A DNA stretch of 64,000 nucleotides, from assembly GCA_963714425.1 (NCBI GenBank), contig CAVQOI010000010.1, positions 62,001-126,000 on the forward strand. The letters are read 5' to 3'. The position numbers and the translations under genes were made by a program. This document shows, piece after piece, positions 24,401-32,114 of this stretch. Each line of letters starts with the position of its first letter. The stretch's first letter is position 1. Below the pieces are notes generated by a model. The model was not told where the DNA came from. It saw only the letters and a list, made by a program, of their open reading frames with translations, and searched no databases. Origin of the DNA: DATCYX01 sp963714425. GTDB lineage: Bacteria; Chloroflexota; Anaerolineae; Anaerolineales; UBA4823.

Positions 24401-26053
24401 CTATTTTAGCATGGGCATCTTAATGCCGTGCCTCTTCGCCGCGTCGATCGCGATCTTATACCCGGCGTCGGCGTGGCGCACCACGCCCATGCCCGGGTCG
24501 CTGGTGAGCACGCGCTCCAGCCGGCGGGCGGCTTCAACCGTGCCATCTGCCACGATGACCTGCCCGGCGTGCTGGCTGTAGCCGATGCCCACCCCGCCGC
24601 CGTGGTGGAAGGAGACCCAGGTAGCCCCGCCCACGGCGTTGATCAGGGCGTTGAGGATCGCCCAGTCGCTGACGGCATCCGTGCCATCGCGCATACCCTC
24701 GGTCTCGCGGTTGGGAGAGGCGACCGATCCGGCGTCCAGGTGGTCGCGCCCGATGACGATGGGGGCGCGCAGGATGCCTTCCGCAACCATATTGTTGAAC
24801 ATCAGACCGGCGGCCACGCGCTCGCCATAACCCAGCCAGCAGATGCGCGCCGGCAACCCCTGGAAGGGTACCTTCTGGCGCGCCAGGCGCAGCCAGCGGT
24901 GCAGGTGCTCGTCATCTGGGAAGAGCTCCATCACCGCCTCATCGGTCCGGTAAATGTCCTCCGGATCGCCGGAAAGGGCCACCCAGCGGAAAGGTCCCTT
25001 GCCCTCACAGAACAGCGGGCGGATGTAGGCGGGCACGAAGCCCGGGAACTCAAAGGCCTCGCTCAGACCCTCGTCATAGGCGCGCTGGCGCAGGTTGTTG
25101 CCGTAGTCGAAGACCTCCGCTCCCCGGTGCTTGAACGCCAGCATGGCTTCCACGTGGCGCCTCATCGACTGCATGGATCGGCGGGTGTAGCCCTGGGGAT
25201 CTTCGCGGCGCAGGGCTTCCGCCTCGGCTACGCTCAGCCCAGCAGGCACGTACATGAGCACGTCGTGCGCCGGGGTCTGGTCAGTGACCACGTCGGGGGT
25301 TACGCCGCGCAGCGCCATTTCGGGATAGACCTCAGCGGCGTTGCCGATTAGGCCGATCGATTTCGGCTCTTGCCGGTCGCGCGCATCATCTACCAGAGTC
25401 ATGGCCTCTTCCAGGGTATCCACCACCACGTCCACATAGCCGATCTCGCGGCGGCGCTGGGCGCGCTGCGGGTCCACCTCGACAATCAGACCGACGCCGC
25501 CATTCATGGTAATCGCCAGGGGTTGTGCGCCGCCCATGCCCCCCAGCCCGGCTGTGAGCACAAACCTTCCCTTGAGCGAATCCCAGCCATGCTGGCGCGC
25601 CAGCGAGCCGAGAGTCTCGTATGTTCCCTGCAGGATGCCCTGAGTACCGATGTAAATCCAGGAGCCGGCGGTCATCTGCCCGTACATGATCAACCCACGC
25701 GCTGCCAGCTCGTCGAAGTGCTCCTGAGTAGCCCAATGTGGCACTAGGTTCGAGTTGGCGATGAGCACGCGCGGGGCGTCGGGGTGAGATGGAAATACCG
25801 CCACCGGTTTTCCAGACTGTACCAGTAAGGTCTCGTCACTCTCTAGCTGGCGCAACGCCTGCAGGATAGCATCGAAGGACTCCCAATCGCGGGCCGCCTG
25901 GCCGCGCCCACCGTAGACCACCAGGTCTTGGGGGCGCTCGGCGACTTCGGGGTCGAGATTGTTTTGGATCATGCGGTAGGCGGCTTCGGTTAGCCAGGAT
26001 TTGCACGCCAGCTGCGTGCCGCGCGGGGCGCGCACCACTCTCGGAGCGGACAT
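24401..26053 (-). CDS. hutU: urocanate hydratase
   Basis: A 550-residue urocanase, which converts urocanate to imidazolonepropionate in histidine breakdown, using tightly bound NAD. Family sequence is clear along the whole length: LVVYGGRGQAARDW, NSNLVPHWATQEHF, MYGQMTAGSWIYIGTQGI, the glycine-rich LTAGLGGMGGAQPLA, and the C-terminal GGATWVSFHHGGGVGIGYSQHAG. ATG 26053 has AAGGAGG eight bases upstream and begins MSAPRVVRAPRG; the frame is open upstream to 26164 but that part is non-coding. Other hut genes are absent from the window, so the rest of the pathway must lie elsewhere. A promoter and a terminator-like hairpin are interleaved upstream. Confidence 0.96.
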   Translation of the reverse strand: MSAPRVVRAPRGTQLACKSWLTEAAYRMIQNNLDPEVAERPQDLVVYGGRGQAARDWESFDAILQALRQLESDETLLVQSGKPVAVFPSHPDAPRVLIANSNLVPHWATQEHFDELAARGLIMYGQMTAGSWIYIGTQGILQGTYETLGSLARQHGWDSLKGRFVLTAGLGGMGGAQPLAITMNGGVGLIVEVDPQRAQRRREIGYVDVVVDTLEEAMTLVDDARDRQEPKSIGLIGNAAEVYPEMALRGVTPDVVTDQTPAHDVLMYVPAGLSVAEAEALRREDPQGYTRRSMQSMRRHVEAMLAFKHRGAEVFDYGNNLRQRAYDEGLSEAFEFPGFVPAYIRPLFCEGKGPFRWVALSGDPEDIYRTDEAVMELFPDDEHLHRWLRLARQKVPFQGLPARICWLGYGERVAAGLMFNNMVAEGILRAPIVIGRDHLDAGSVASPNRETEGMRDGTDAVSDWAILNALINAVGGATWVSFHHGGGVGIGYSQHAGQVIVADGTVEAARRLERVLTSDPGMGVVRHADAGYKIAIDAAKRHGIKMPMLK

Positions 26054-26087
26054 TCCAAACCTCCTTGCCTGAATTAAAAAGAAAATA

Positions 26088-26118
26088 CCCTCCCGCCAAC
26101 GATTATACGCCGGGAGGG
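26088..26118 (-). terminator. terminator-like hairpin upstream of hutU
   Basis: On the minus strand CCCTCCCG (26118-26111) pairs with CGGGAGGG (26095-26088), followed by TATTTTCTTTTT. It would stop transcripts running in from the Rrf2 gene. A -10 box for hutU lies in its loop. Confidence 0.6.
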
Positions 26119-26131
26119 GGCTAGATGGCAA
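26102..26131 (-). promoter_or_regulatory. probable hutU promoter inside the terminator loop
   Basis: On the minus strand TTGCCA (26131-26126), 18-base spacer, TATAAT (26107-26102). Transcription would start near 26095, so the hutU transcript itself lacks the 5' arm of the hairpin and escapes termination. Confidence 0.5.
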
Positions 26132-26132
26132 C

Positions 26133-26163
26133 TGGTTTGGGCATAGCTTGCTTGCCCAAACCA
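26133..26163. repeat. 11-bp perfect inverted repeat
   Basis: TGGTTTGGGCA (26133-26143) and TGCCCAAACCA (26153-26163) with a 9-base loop, between the Rrf2 gene and the hutU promoter. It could be an operator or a second terminator stem; there is no T-run. Confidence 0.5.
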
Positions 26164-26208
26164 TGGGGATTATATTACCTAAGCAGTCAGATCTAGGCGC
26201 AGTAGATC

Positions 26209-26628
26209 TCAGCCTGCGGGAGCGACCTGCTTATGGTTGTGGGCGAAGGAGGTGCCCTTCAAGATATCAACCAATTGAGCCTGAGCTTCACACCACACCG
26301 GACGCATCGGGCAGTCTTCGCCGAAGACGCACGAGCCGCCATTGTCAGCCACACACTCGTTGAGGTAGATCGGTCCGTCGATGGCTTCCACGACCTCGAG
26401 TAGCGAGATCTCTGAAGCGGGGCGCGCCAGCGAGACGCCGCCGCGTGCACCGCGCGAGGTCTGCAACAATCCGGCTACCGATAATTGCGAAACAATTTTA
26501 GCCAGGAAGGATGGCGGAATACGTTGTTCCTGGGCGATCCGGCTCGTTGCGGCGCGTTGTTCGGAGCCCAGCCCAGCCAGGTAGTGTACGGCACGTACTG
26601 CGTAGTCAGCCTGTCGGGTAATTTGCAT
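26209..26628 (-). CDS. Rrf2-family transcriptional regulator with three cysteines
   Basis: A 139-residue Rrf2 protein. The winged-helix N-terminus is canonical (MQITRQADYAVRAVHYLA; IPPSFLAKIVSQLSVAGLLQTSRGARGGV). Three cysteines spaced C-x7-C-x5-C (ECVADNGGSCVFGEDC) match the Fe-S binding triad of IscR/NsrR-type members, so it may sense iron-sulfur status, nitric oxide or redox. The start follows AGGGAG on the minus strand. It is upstream of hutU in the same direction, but a terminator-like hairpin separates them. Its own upstream region carries the palindrome TATCA-T-TGATA (26665-26675, minus strand), a possible autoregulatory operator. The target genes are not known. Confidence 0.92.
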   Translation of the reverse strand: MQITRQADYAVRAVHYLAGLGSEQRAATSRIAQEQRIPPSFLAKIVSQLSVAGLLQTSRGARGGVSLARPASEISLLEVVEAIDGPIYLNECVADNGGSCVFGEDCPMRPVWCEAQAQLVDILKGTSFAHNHKQVAPAG

Positions 26629-26940
26629 TGTTAATACTCCCTTTCCGGTCTATCGGATAATATTTATCAATGATATTTTAGACATCTTTTAGCCAATTCA
26701 CAAGTGACAGAGGTCATTGCTACCGGATGACGGATGTCCGAAAAATGTGACAAACTACTCCGATTTATCGCACGCTTTCAGCTTCGTTAGAGGGTACAAA
26801 TTGAAGTATTCCCCAAGGAAGATATGGTAAGATTAGCGGGCGCGATTGGGAGAAACGAGTCGGCGAACCAGCGATAAAAGGGAAGCGAAATTCGAAAAAA
26901 GAGCGAATCACCGATTAATTGAATCAGCAATCAACAATTA
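26629..26940. other. intergenic region upstream of the Rrf2 gene
   Basis: AT-rich. The part next to the Rrf2 gene includes a palindrome at 26665-26675 that could bind the regulator. The rest, up to the MITE-like element at 26941, shows no gene, RNA or repeat that I can support. Confidence 0.4.
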
Positions 26941-27031
26941 AGAAGTTACGCAGTTCAGGGGAAAATCGGTTGTGTTTGAGCGGGCTACACCCGCCCAAAC
27001 ACAACCAGGCCCATCAAACTGCGTAAGTCCT
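26941..27031. mobile_element. MITE-like 91-bp element with TIRs and 7-bp flanking duplication
   Basis: The ends AGAAGTTACGCAGTT and (reverse complement of the right end) AGGACTTACGCAGTT match at 13 of 15 positions. The interior folds into a long near-perfect hairpin (GGTTGTGTTTG and GCGGG arms around loop CTACA). Both flanks carry ACAATTA (26934-26940 and 27032-27038), as expected of a target-site duplication. GGACTTACGCA-type ends are common in IS and MITE families. No transposase is encoded, so it would depend on one elsewhere. It ends 38 bp before the UDP-glucose dehydrogenase start. Confidence 0.65.
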
Positions 27032-27069
27032 ACAATTATAATAAATATTTAGCGGAGGTCTTGTTAGAT

Positions 27070-28422
27070 ATGAAACAGATTTGTGTTATAGGTGTGGGCT
27101 ACGTGGGGATCGTCACGGCCGCCTGTTTTGCCGATCTGGGCAACAGGGTGATCGCCCTGGATATTAACGAAGAGAAAATTGAAGGGCTTAAGCGCGGCGT
27201 GATGCCGATCTATGAGCCAGGGTTGAATGAGCTGATCGAGCGCAACATGCAAGCCGGTCGCCTGTCTTTCACCACATCATATTCCGAGGGGTTGAGCGGC
27301 AGCGAGTTCGTCTTCATTGCCGTGGGCACGCCATCAGGCGTGGACGGAGAGGCCGACCTGCGCTATGTGGCTGCCTCAGCACGTGCCATCGCCGAGACGA
27401 TGACTGGGCCGCTGGTTGTGATCAACAAATCTACTGTCCCGGTTGGTACCGGGGACTGGGCAGCCGACATCATCCGAAGCAATCAGCCCACCCCCATCCC
27501 ATTCTGGGTGGTTTCGTGTCCTGAGTTTCTGCGCGAGGGTTCGGCGATCAGCGATTTTATGCAGCCGCACCGCACCGTGCTCGGCTCTCTCGATAAGGAC
27601 GCCGCCGAGAAGGTGGCTCAGCTGCACCTGCCGCTGCGGGCTCCCATCGTTATCACCGACCTGCGTACAGCTGAAATGATCAAGTACGCCTCGAATGCTT
27701 TCCTAGCCACCAAGATCTCCTTTATTAACGAGATCGCCAATGTTTGCGAGGCGCTGGGAGCGGATGTCAAAGAGGTGGCAGCTGGCATGGGCTACGATAA
27801 GCGCATCGGCTCGATGTTCCTGGACGCCGGGCTGGGGTATGGCGGCTCGTGTTTCCCCAAGGATGTCAAAGCCCTGGCTTACATGGCCGAGCAGATGGGA
27901 CGCCACCCGCAGCTGCTTCATGCAGTGATGGAGATCAACAACGATCGCCGCCCGATGTTGGTGGAGCACCTGAAAGAGATGCTTGGCGACCTGAATGGCA
28001 AGACCATCGGGCTCTTGGGACTTTCCTTCAAGCCAAACACCGACGATATGCGCGATGCTCCCTCGATGACCCTCGCAGAATTGCTGCTGGCGGGGGGTGC
28101 GAGCGTTCACGCCTACGATCCAGTAGCGATGCAGATCGCCGAACCGCTGCTTCCGCAGGTGAGAATGTTCAAGGATCCTTACAGTATGGCGCAGGGTTGC
28201 GATGCACTGATGGTGGTCACCGAATGGAACGAATTCAAGCAGCTTGATCTGGAACAAGTCAAAAGCGTTATGCACTCCCCGACGATTATTGACGGGCGTA
28301 ATATCTATGACCCCGAGACCATGGCCAAGCTGGGTTTCCATTACCGGGGTGTTGGGCGTGGTTATAATGGGTCGCGCCTCCCGGATGCGAATCGTAAAGA
28401 ATTCGCAAAGGCCTCAATGTAG
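27070..28422 (+). CDS. ugd: UDP-glucose 6-dehydrogenase
   Basis: A 450-residue enzyme that oxidises UDP-glucose to UDP-glucuronate for surface polysaccharides. The N-terminal Rossmann motif is CVIGVGYVGIVTAACFAD. The catalytic cysteine is in GYGGSCFPKDVKALAYMA near residue 260, and the central helix has EMIKYASNAFLATKISFINE. The C-terminal UDP-binding domain shows GLLGLSFKPNTDDMRDAPS. ATG 27070 is preferred over TTG 27061 because GGAGG lies 11 bases upstream of the former and only 3 bases from the latter. TATAAT at 27037-27042 is a likely -10 box, touching the MITE-like element, whose right end would have to supply the -35 region. A terminator follows the gene. Confidence 0.95.
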   Translation: MKQICVIGVGYVGIVTAACFADLGNRVIALDINEEKIEGLKRGVMPIYEPGLNELIERNMQAGRLSFTTSYSEGLSGSEFVFIAVGTPSGVDGEADLRYVAASARAIAETMTGPLVVINKSTVPVGTGDWAADIIRSNQPTPIPFWVVSCPEFLREGSAISDFMQPHRTVLGSLDKDAAEKVAQLHLPLRAPIVITDLRTAEMIKYASNAFLATKISFINEIANVCEALGADVKEVAAGMGYDKRIGSMFLDAGLGYGGSCFPKDVKALAYMAEQMGRHPQLLHAVMEINNDRRPMLVEHLKEMLGDLNGKTIGLLGLSFKPNTDDMRDAPSMTLAELLLAGGASVHAYDPVAMQIAEPLLPQVRMFKDPYSMAQGCDALMVVTEWNEFKQLDLEQVKSVMHSPTIIDGRNIYDPETMAKLGFHYRGVGRGYNGSRLPDANRKEFAKASM

Positions 28423-28438
28423 ATTCCCCTACCTACAG

Positions 28439-28480
28439 CCCCTCCCCTTCTCCTATAGGGGGAGGGGAGATTTATTTTTG
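28439..28480 (+). terminator. intrinsic terminator after ugd
   Basis: CCCCTCCCC (28439-28447) pairs with GGGGAGGGG (within 28458-28467) around a 10-base loop, followed by an AT-rich TTTATTTTT tail. Confidence 0.65.
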
Positions 28481-28552
28481 GGGTTCTTGGGTGGTTATGC
28501 CCCCGCAGAACCCTGAAATTTCCGGGTTGTAAGTTGGGGAGAGGCAGATGAG

Positions 28553-29465
28553 ATGACCCTTGACAGCAAACGACCACCGGTCATCGATTACGAAGGCTCG
28601 GACTACCAGGAGAGGTTCTGGGAGCAGGGCGGTCGCGCTGTACGAGGACCAGGTGGAGGCGGTGGCTCTGCGCCGGCTGCTGCCCGCTGGTGGGGGGCTG
28701 CTGCTGGAGATCGGAGCTGGAGCCGGGCGCAACACACCTCGCTACGACGGGTTTGGGCGCATCGTTTTGCTCGACTACTCGCTCTCGCAGCTGCGACTGG
28801 CTCAGAATAGACTGGGCCGGAGCGAGCGCTTTGTCTACGTGGCGGCAGATGCCTACCGGCTGCCCTTTGCGCCAGGACAGTTCGATGCTGCCACCATGAT
28901 CCGCACACTCCACCATCTCGTTGAGCCGCAGCGAGCCATTGAGCAAACCAACCAGATCCTACGAACCGGGGGAATCTTTATCCTGGAATACGCTAACAAG
29001 CTGAACCTGAAGGCGATCCTGCGCTACGCCCTGCGCCGCCAGGTGTGGAGCCCATTCAGCTTGGAGCCGGTGGAATTCGCCACCCTTAACTTTGATTTTC
29101 ACCCACGGGCGGTGCGAGACTGGCTGCGCATCTCCGGCTTTGATGTCCAGCGCCAGCTGACCGTATCACACTACCGGATAGGGTTGCTCAAGCGCTGGGT
29201 GCCATTACGCCTGCTGGTGGCGCTGGATTCCCTGGCGCAGCTCAGTGGGAACTGGTGGCAGCTTTCACCCAGTGTGTTCGTGCGGGCAATGGCTGTCGGG
29301 GAAAGAACTGATTCGCCAGCAAGCTCGCAGAAAACCGATCTCGTTTTCCGCTGCTTGGAGTGCGGTCATTATCCGCTGGAAGCAGAGGTGGTAGGCTTGA
29401 TCTGCCCGAATTGCTCCCGGCATTATAAGATTGACGAGGGCATCCACGATTTTCGGGGGGAATAG
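28553..29465 (+). CDS. SAM methyltransferase with C-terminal zinc ribbon (frameshifted)
   Basis: A class I methyltransferase of about 304 codons. The start (MTLDSKRPPVIDYEGSDYQ, then RFWEQGGR) is in frame 2 from ATG 28553; from about 28638 the protein continues in the next frame (LYEDQVEAVALRRLL). One extra base at 28634-28640 explains the break. Motif I is LLEIGAGAGRNTPRYDGF near residue 47, and the post-motif regions are VYVAADAYRLPF and MIRTLHHLVEPQRAI. The last 40 residues hold two CxxC pairs (CLECGH and CPNCSRHYKIDEGI), a Trm112-like zinc ribbon. The substrate is unknown. It is the third gene here with a +1 break, so sequence error is a serious possibility. A TTG at 28560 would start the second frame but reads poorly. 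Confidence 0.78.
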
Positions 29466-29549
29466 TGATTATTCGATGGCATGTTCACCGTAGATAGCGC
29501 AAGGTCTATTGGGCTGCTTATCGGTGCACAGATTCATTCTTCCGGGATA

Positions 29550-30305
29550 CTAATTCTTTTCGACAACCCAGAAATGAGATAACCCAAATATTTGTAGCGG
29601 GGTCTTTTCCAACGCCTGAAGCAAAGTGCGCAATACACTACCAAGGCGGGGCCAGCGGGCGATGAGATTGTCGTACGCCCCGAAGATGATGGAGCGTTTT
29701 ACAAGCCGAACAGGCAGCCCGGAAAATAAATTCTCCACGTCGCTGGGGGAGTATGCGCGCACATGCGGCGCCAGGCGGTCGCGCAGGCGGCGAGGCAGGT
29801 AGTTCACCAGGGGAATATTGCCGAATTGGTAGCGACCGCGCCAGTAAACTCCGTGTGTCTCGAAGGGGTAACCCCGGTTAGGGACGAAGAGAGCGATACG
29901 ACCTCCAGGACGGAGGGCGCGCACCATCTCTCGGGCAGCGCTGGCGTCATCGTCAACGTGCTCCAGCACCTCATGGCTGAGGATCAGGTCGAACGAACCA
30001 TCTAGAAAAGGGAGTCTCTCTCCCGAGGCGTTGACCACCTGCTGCACGGATGCGTGGGCATCGCCTGCGCGCTCCAGGTCGAACTCCAGCCCGATCACCG
30101 AGCCGCCCTGAGATTGCAGCTGGGAGGCGTACATGCCCACACCGCAACCGTTCTCCAAAATGCGGCCCTTGATGCGATCCCCCGCGGCTGCCAGGACCAT
30201 CGCCAGACGGCGCTCCTGCCCTGCCCGCCAGACGTAGGAAGGCTCGCCGCGCAAAGCGGCTTTCTCCAGATCGCGCACCAGTGGAACGCTCAAGGAAGGG
30301 TCCAT
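29550..30305 (-). CDS. class I SAM-dependent methyltransferase
   Basis: A 251-residue methyltransferase of the Methyltransf_11/UbiE-like fold. Motif I is ILENGCGVGMYASQL, motif II IGLEFDLERA, and the acidic/post-I region GERLPFLDGSFDLILSHEVLEHVDDD is very typical. The C-terminal lid is long and aromatic. The substrate is unknown; a lipid, sugar or quinone is possible. Its start overlaps the 3' end of the PPOX-like gene by 16 bp, so it is the last gene of a four-gene minus-strand operon that begins with the menG-type gene. Confidence 0.85.
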   Translation of the reverse strand: MDPSLSVPLVRDLEKAALRGEPSYVWRAGQERRLAMVLAAAGDRIKGRILENGCGVGMYASQLQSQGGSVIGLEFDLERAGDAHASVQQVVNASGERLPFLDGSFDLILSHEVLEHVDDDASAAREMVRALRPGGRIALFVPNRGYPFETHGVYWRGRYQFGNIPLVNYLPRRLRDRLAPHVRAYSPSDVENLFSGLPVRLVKRSIIFGAYDNLIARWPRLGSVLRTLLQALEKTPLQIFGLSHFWVVEKN

Positions 30306-30715
30306 TCTTGCTTGAATCCGAACCCCTGGCGATTATCCACCAGGCGAATCCAACGCGGCACGAAGACATACAGCGTGGTGCGCATCACAACTTCTTTGAG
30401 CTCTTCAACGAAAGGGAACTTGGCGCGGTAGAGCGTCCAGGCGATATCCGCCTCGGTTCCAGGCGGGACAAGCTGCACATCCCCACGTAATTGCAGGCCG
30501 CGAATCTCCTGCCAGCTATGACACTCAGGGTAGATGGCGGCTGCAGCGCGCGGGTCGCCGGAAATATCGAGGCTGTGCTGGCTCTCAGGGTCTGAGAAGA
30601 AGTATAGGCGCTGGTTTTCATCCGCAACAAAATATACTGGCGCGGCATGGGGTGCGCCATCGGCACTGCATGTGGCCAGGGTCAGTGTGGAGAGGGAGAG
30701 CAGTTCGGAGACCAT
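30290..30715 (-). CDS. pyridoxamine 5'-phosphate oxidase-like flavin protein
   Basis: A 141-residue split-barrel FMN-binding protein. LSTLTLATCSADGAPHAAPVYFVADENQRLYFFSD is the usual PPOX opening, and HSLDISGDPRAAAAIYP and LQLRGDVQLVP complete the core. The family includes PNPOx, F420- and heme-related oxidoreductases; the true cofactor and substrate cannot be assigned. ATG 30715 is preferred; it overlaps the start region of nothing but lies only 4 bp after the ubiX stop. The position between ubiX and two methyltransferases suggests a redox step linked to quinone metabolism, which is inference. Confidence 0.8.
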   Translation of the reverse strand: MVSELLSLSTLTLATCSADGAPHAAPVYFVADENQRLYFFSDPESQHSLDISGDPRAAAAIYPECHSWQEIRGLQLRGDVQLVPPGTEADIAWTLYRAKFPFVEELKEVVMRTTLYVFVPRWIRLVDNRQGFGFKQEWTLP

Positions 30716-30719
30716 AGGG

Positions 30720-31310
30720 TCACATCCCCTTCCACTCCTCATACCCCAGCCTGTCGATTCCCAGGCGGGCTAGCAGGCGCCCAGCGGTGTGGGTGACCGC
30801 TTCATCCAATGTCGCCGGACGGGCGTAGTAGGCGGGAACGGGGGGGAAGATCACTGCGCCAGCCTCCGCTGCCAGACCCATCAGGCGGATGTGGCCGCGA
30901 TGCAGAGGCGTTTCGCGCACCACGAGGATGAGCGGGCGACCCTCTTTCAAGGTCACGTCGGCGGCGCGGGAGATAAGATCCTCACCATACGAGTTGGCGA
31001 CGGCGGAGAGGGTCTTGATCGAGCAGGGGACGATCACCATGCCCAGAGCGGCGAACGAGCCTGAGGCGATGGTGGCGCCGATATCCTGGTGGTTGTAACT
31101 GGCATCTGCCAGGGCGAGCACGTCGCTCACCTTCCATTCCGTCTCCTGGCTGATTGTGGCCCTCCCGGCGGGAGAAATCACCAGGTGCGTCTCGATGGTC
31201 TCGACCGGGCGCAGCAGCTCGAGCAGGCGAATGCCGAGAATCACGCCCGAGGCGCCGGAGATACCTACTACAAGACGTGCTTTGGATGGCTCGTTGGATT
31301 TATTGTTCAT
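30720..31310 (-). CDS. ubiX: flavin prenyltransferase UbiX
   Basis: A 196-residue enzyme that makes prenylated FMN for UbiD-type decarboxylases. VVGISGASGVILGIRLLELL is the FMN-binding start, IVPCSIKTLSAVANSYGEDLISRAADVTLKE is the signature, and RPLILVVRETPLHRGHIRLM carries the conserved Arg/Glu residues. The C-terminal FPPVPAYYARPATLDE is also typical. It overlaps the menG-type gene by 4 bp, so the two are translationally coupled. No ubiD lies in the window. In menaquinone-using bacteria a UbiX/UbiD pair serves late menaquinone steps, in line with its neighbour. Confidence 0.95.
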   Translation of the reverse strand: MNNKSNEPSKARLVVGISGASGVILGIRLLELLRPVETIETHLVISPAGRATISQETEWKVSDVLALADASYNHQDIGATIASGSFAALGMVIVPCSIKTLSAVANSYGEDLISRAADVTLKEGRPLILVVRETPLHRGHIRLMGLAAEAGAVIFPPVPAYYARPATLDEAVTHTAGRLLARLGIDRLGYEEWKGM

Positions 31311-32005
31311 TTAATACCCCAATGGATCGCCACTGTGCCGAACATCCGGCGTGTGAAGCCCACCTCCCGAAAGCCCGCGGCGCGCATGTGCTCCGCCAGG
31401 TCATCCGCGCTGAGGAATCCCTCGGTTGAGTCGGGCAGGTAGGTGTAGGCCTCGGCATCTCCAGCGACCAGCCTGCCAAGCGCAGGGATCATCCTGTGCA
31501 AGTGGAAGTTGATCAAAGGTGCGAAGGCATTTTGAGGCGGCCGGGTAGTATCCAGGGCAACCATGCGACCACCGGGCTTCAGCAGACGGCACTGCTCGGA
31601 GAGGGCACGAGGCAGATCACTGACATTGCGCAGTAAGAAGCCAGAGACCAGTGCATCGAAGCAATCATCTGCGAATGGCAGGTGCAAGGCGTCGGCTGCC
31701 ACCCAGCTCAAGCCGTGTGCCGGACGGCGTTGACCTACCCGCATCATTTCCATAGTGAAATCAGCTGCCACAGCCGCGCCAGCGGATGCACCCCCCAGCG
31801 CCTGACGTGCCAGGTCTCCTGTGCCTGCTCCGACATCGAGTAGGTAGCCACCTGGGGGTAATGCAGCACGACGGATGACCTCCGACCGCCAGCGTACGTC
31901 CTGCCCGGCGGTCATCAGGCGATTCAGCAGATCATAACGGTGGGCAATGCGGGCGAACATCGCCTGCACGTAACGGGCGCGCTCGCTCCCTGAAAGTTGG
32001 GCCAT
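31307..32005 (-). CDS. menG: demethylmenaquinone methyltransferase (MenG/UbiE)
   Basis: A 232-residue UbiE/MenG enzyme that methylates demethylmenaquinone at the end of menaquinone synthesis. MFARIAHRYDLLNRLMTAGQDVRWR is the diagnostic N-terminus, LLDVGAGTGDLA the SAM-binding motif I, and GFLLRNVSDLPRAL plus TYLPDSTEGFLSADDLA match the two UbiE signatures. Cytoplasmic or membrane-associated. First gene of the minus-strand operon menG-ubiX-PPOX-methyltransferase, transcribed divergently from gmd with about 110 bp between the starts. Confidence 0.93.
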   Translation of the reverse strand: MAQLSGSERARYVQAMFARIAHRYDLLNRLMTAGQDVRWRSEVIRRAALPPGGYLLDVGAGTGDLARQALGGASAGAAVAADFTMEMMRVGQRRPAHGLSWVAADALHLPFADDCFDALVSGFLLRNVSDLPRALSEQCRLLKPGGRMVALDTTRPPQNAFAPLINFHLHRMIPALGRLVAGDAEAYTYLPDSTEGFLSADDLAEHMRAAGFREVGFTRRMFGTVAIHWGIK

Positions 32006-32053
32006 GTATACGGAAGTCTCTCGGCCTCAGAATATACCATAATTCGCATGCCC

Positions 32054-32081
32054 TTGACCAACCCCATCTAAGAGTTATAAT
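32054..32081 (+). promoter_or_regulatory. sigma-70 promoter of the polysaccharide cluster (gmd)
   Basis: TTGACC (32054-32059), 16-base spacer, TATAAT (32076-32081). Transcription would start near 32088, which supports the ATG at 32115 as the gmd start. Confidence 0.75.
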
Positions 32082-32095
32082 TCACCCGTTGAATT
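32079..32095. promoter_or_regulatory. palindromic operator AATTCA-N5-TGAATT at gmd
   Basis: AATTCA (32079-32084), CCCGT, TGAATT (32090-32095). It overlaps the -10 box and the start of transcription. The same palindrome with the same 5-base gap lies on the marR_EPS promoter at 49225-49241. Confidence 0.65.
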
Positions 32096-32114
32096 TTGCA
32101 TGGAGGGAGGCGAA

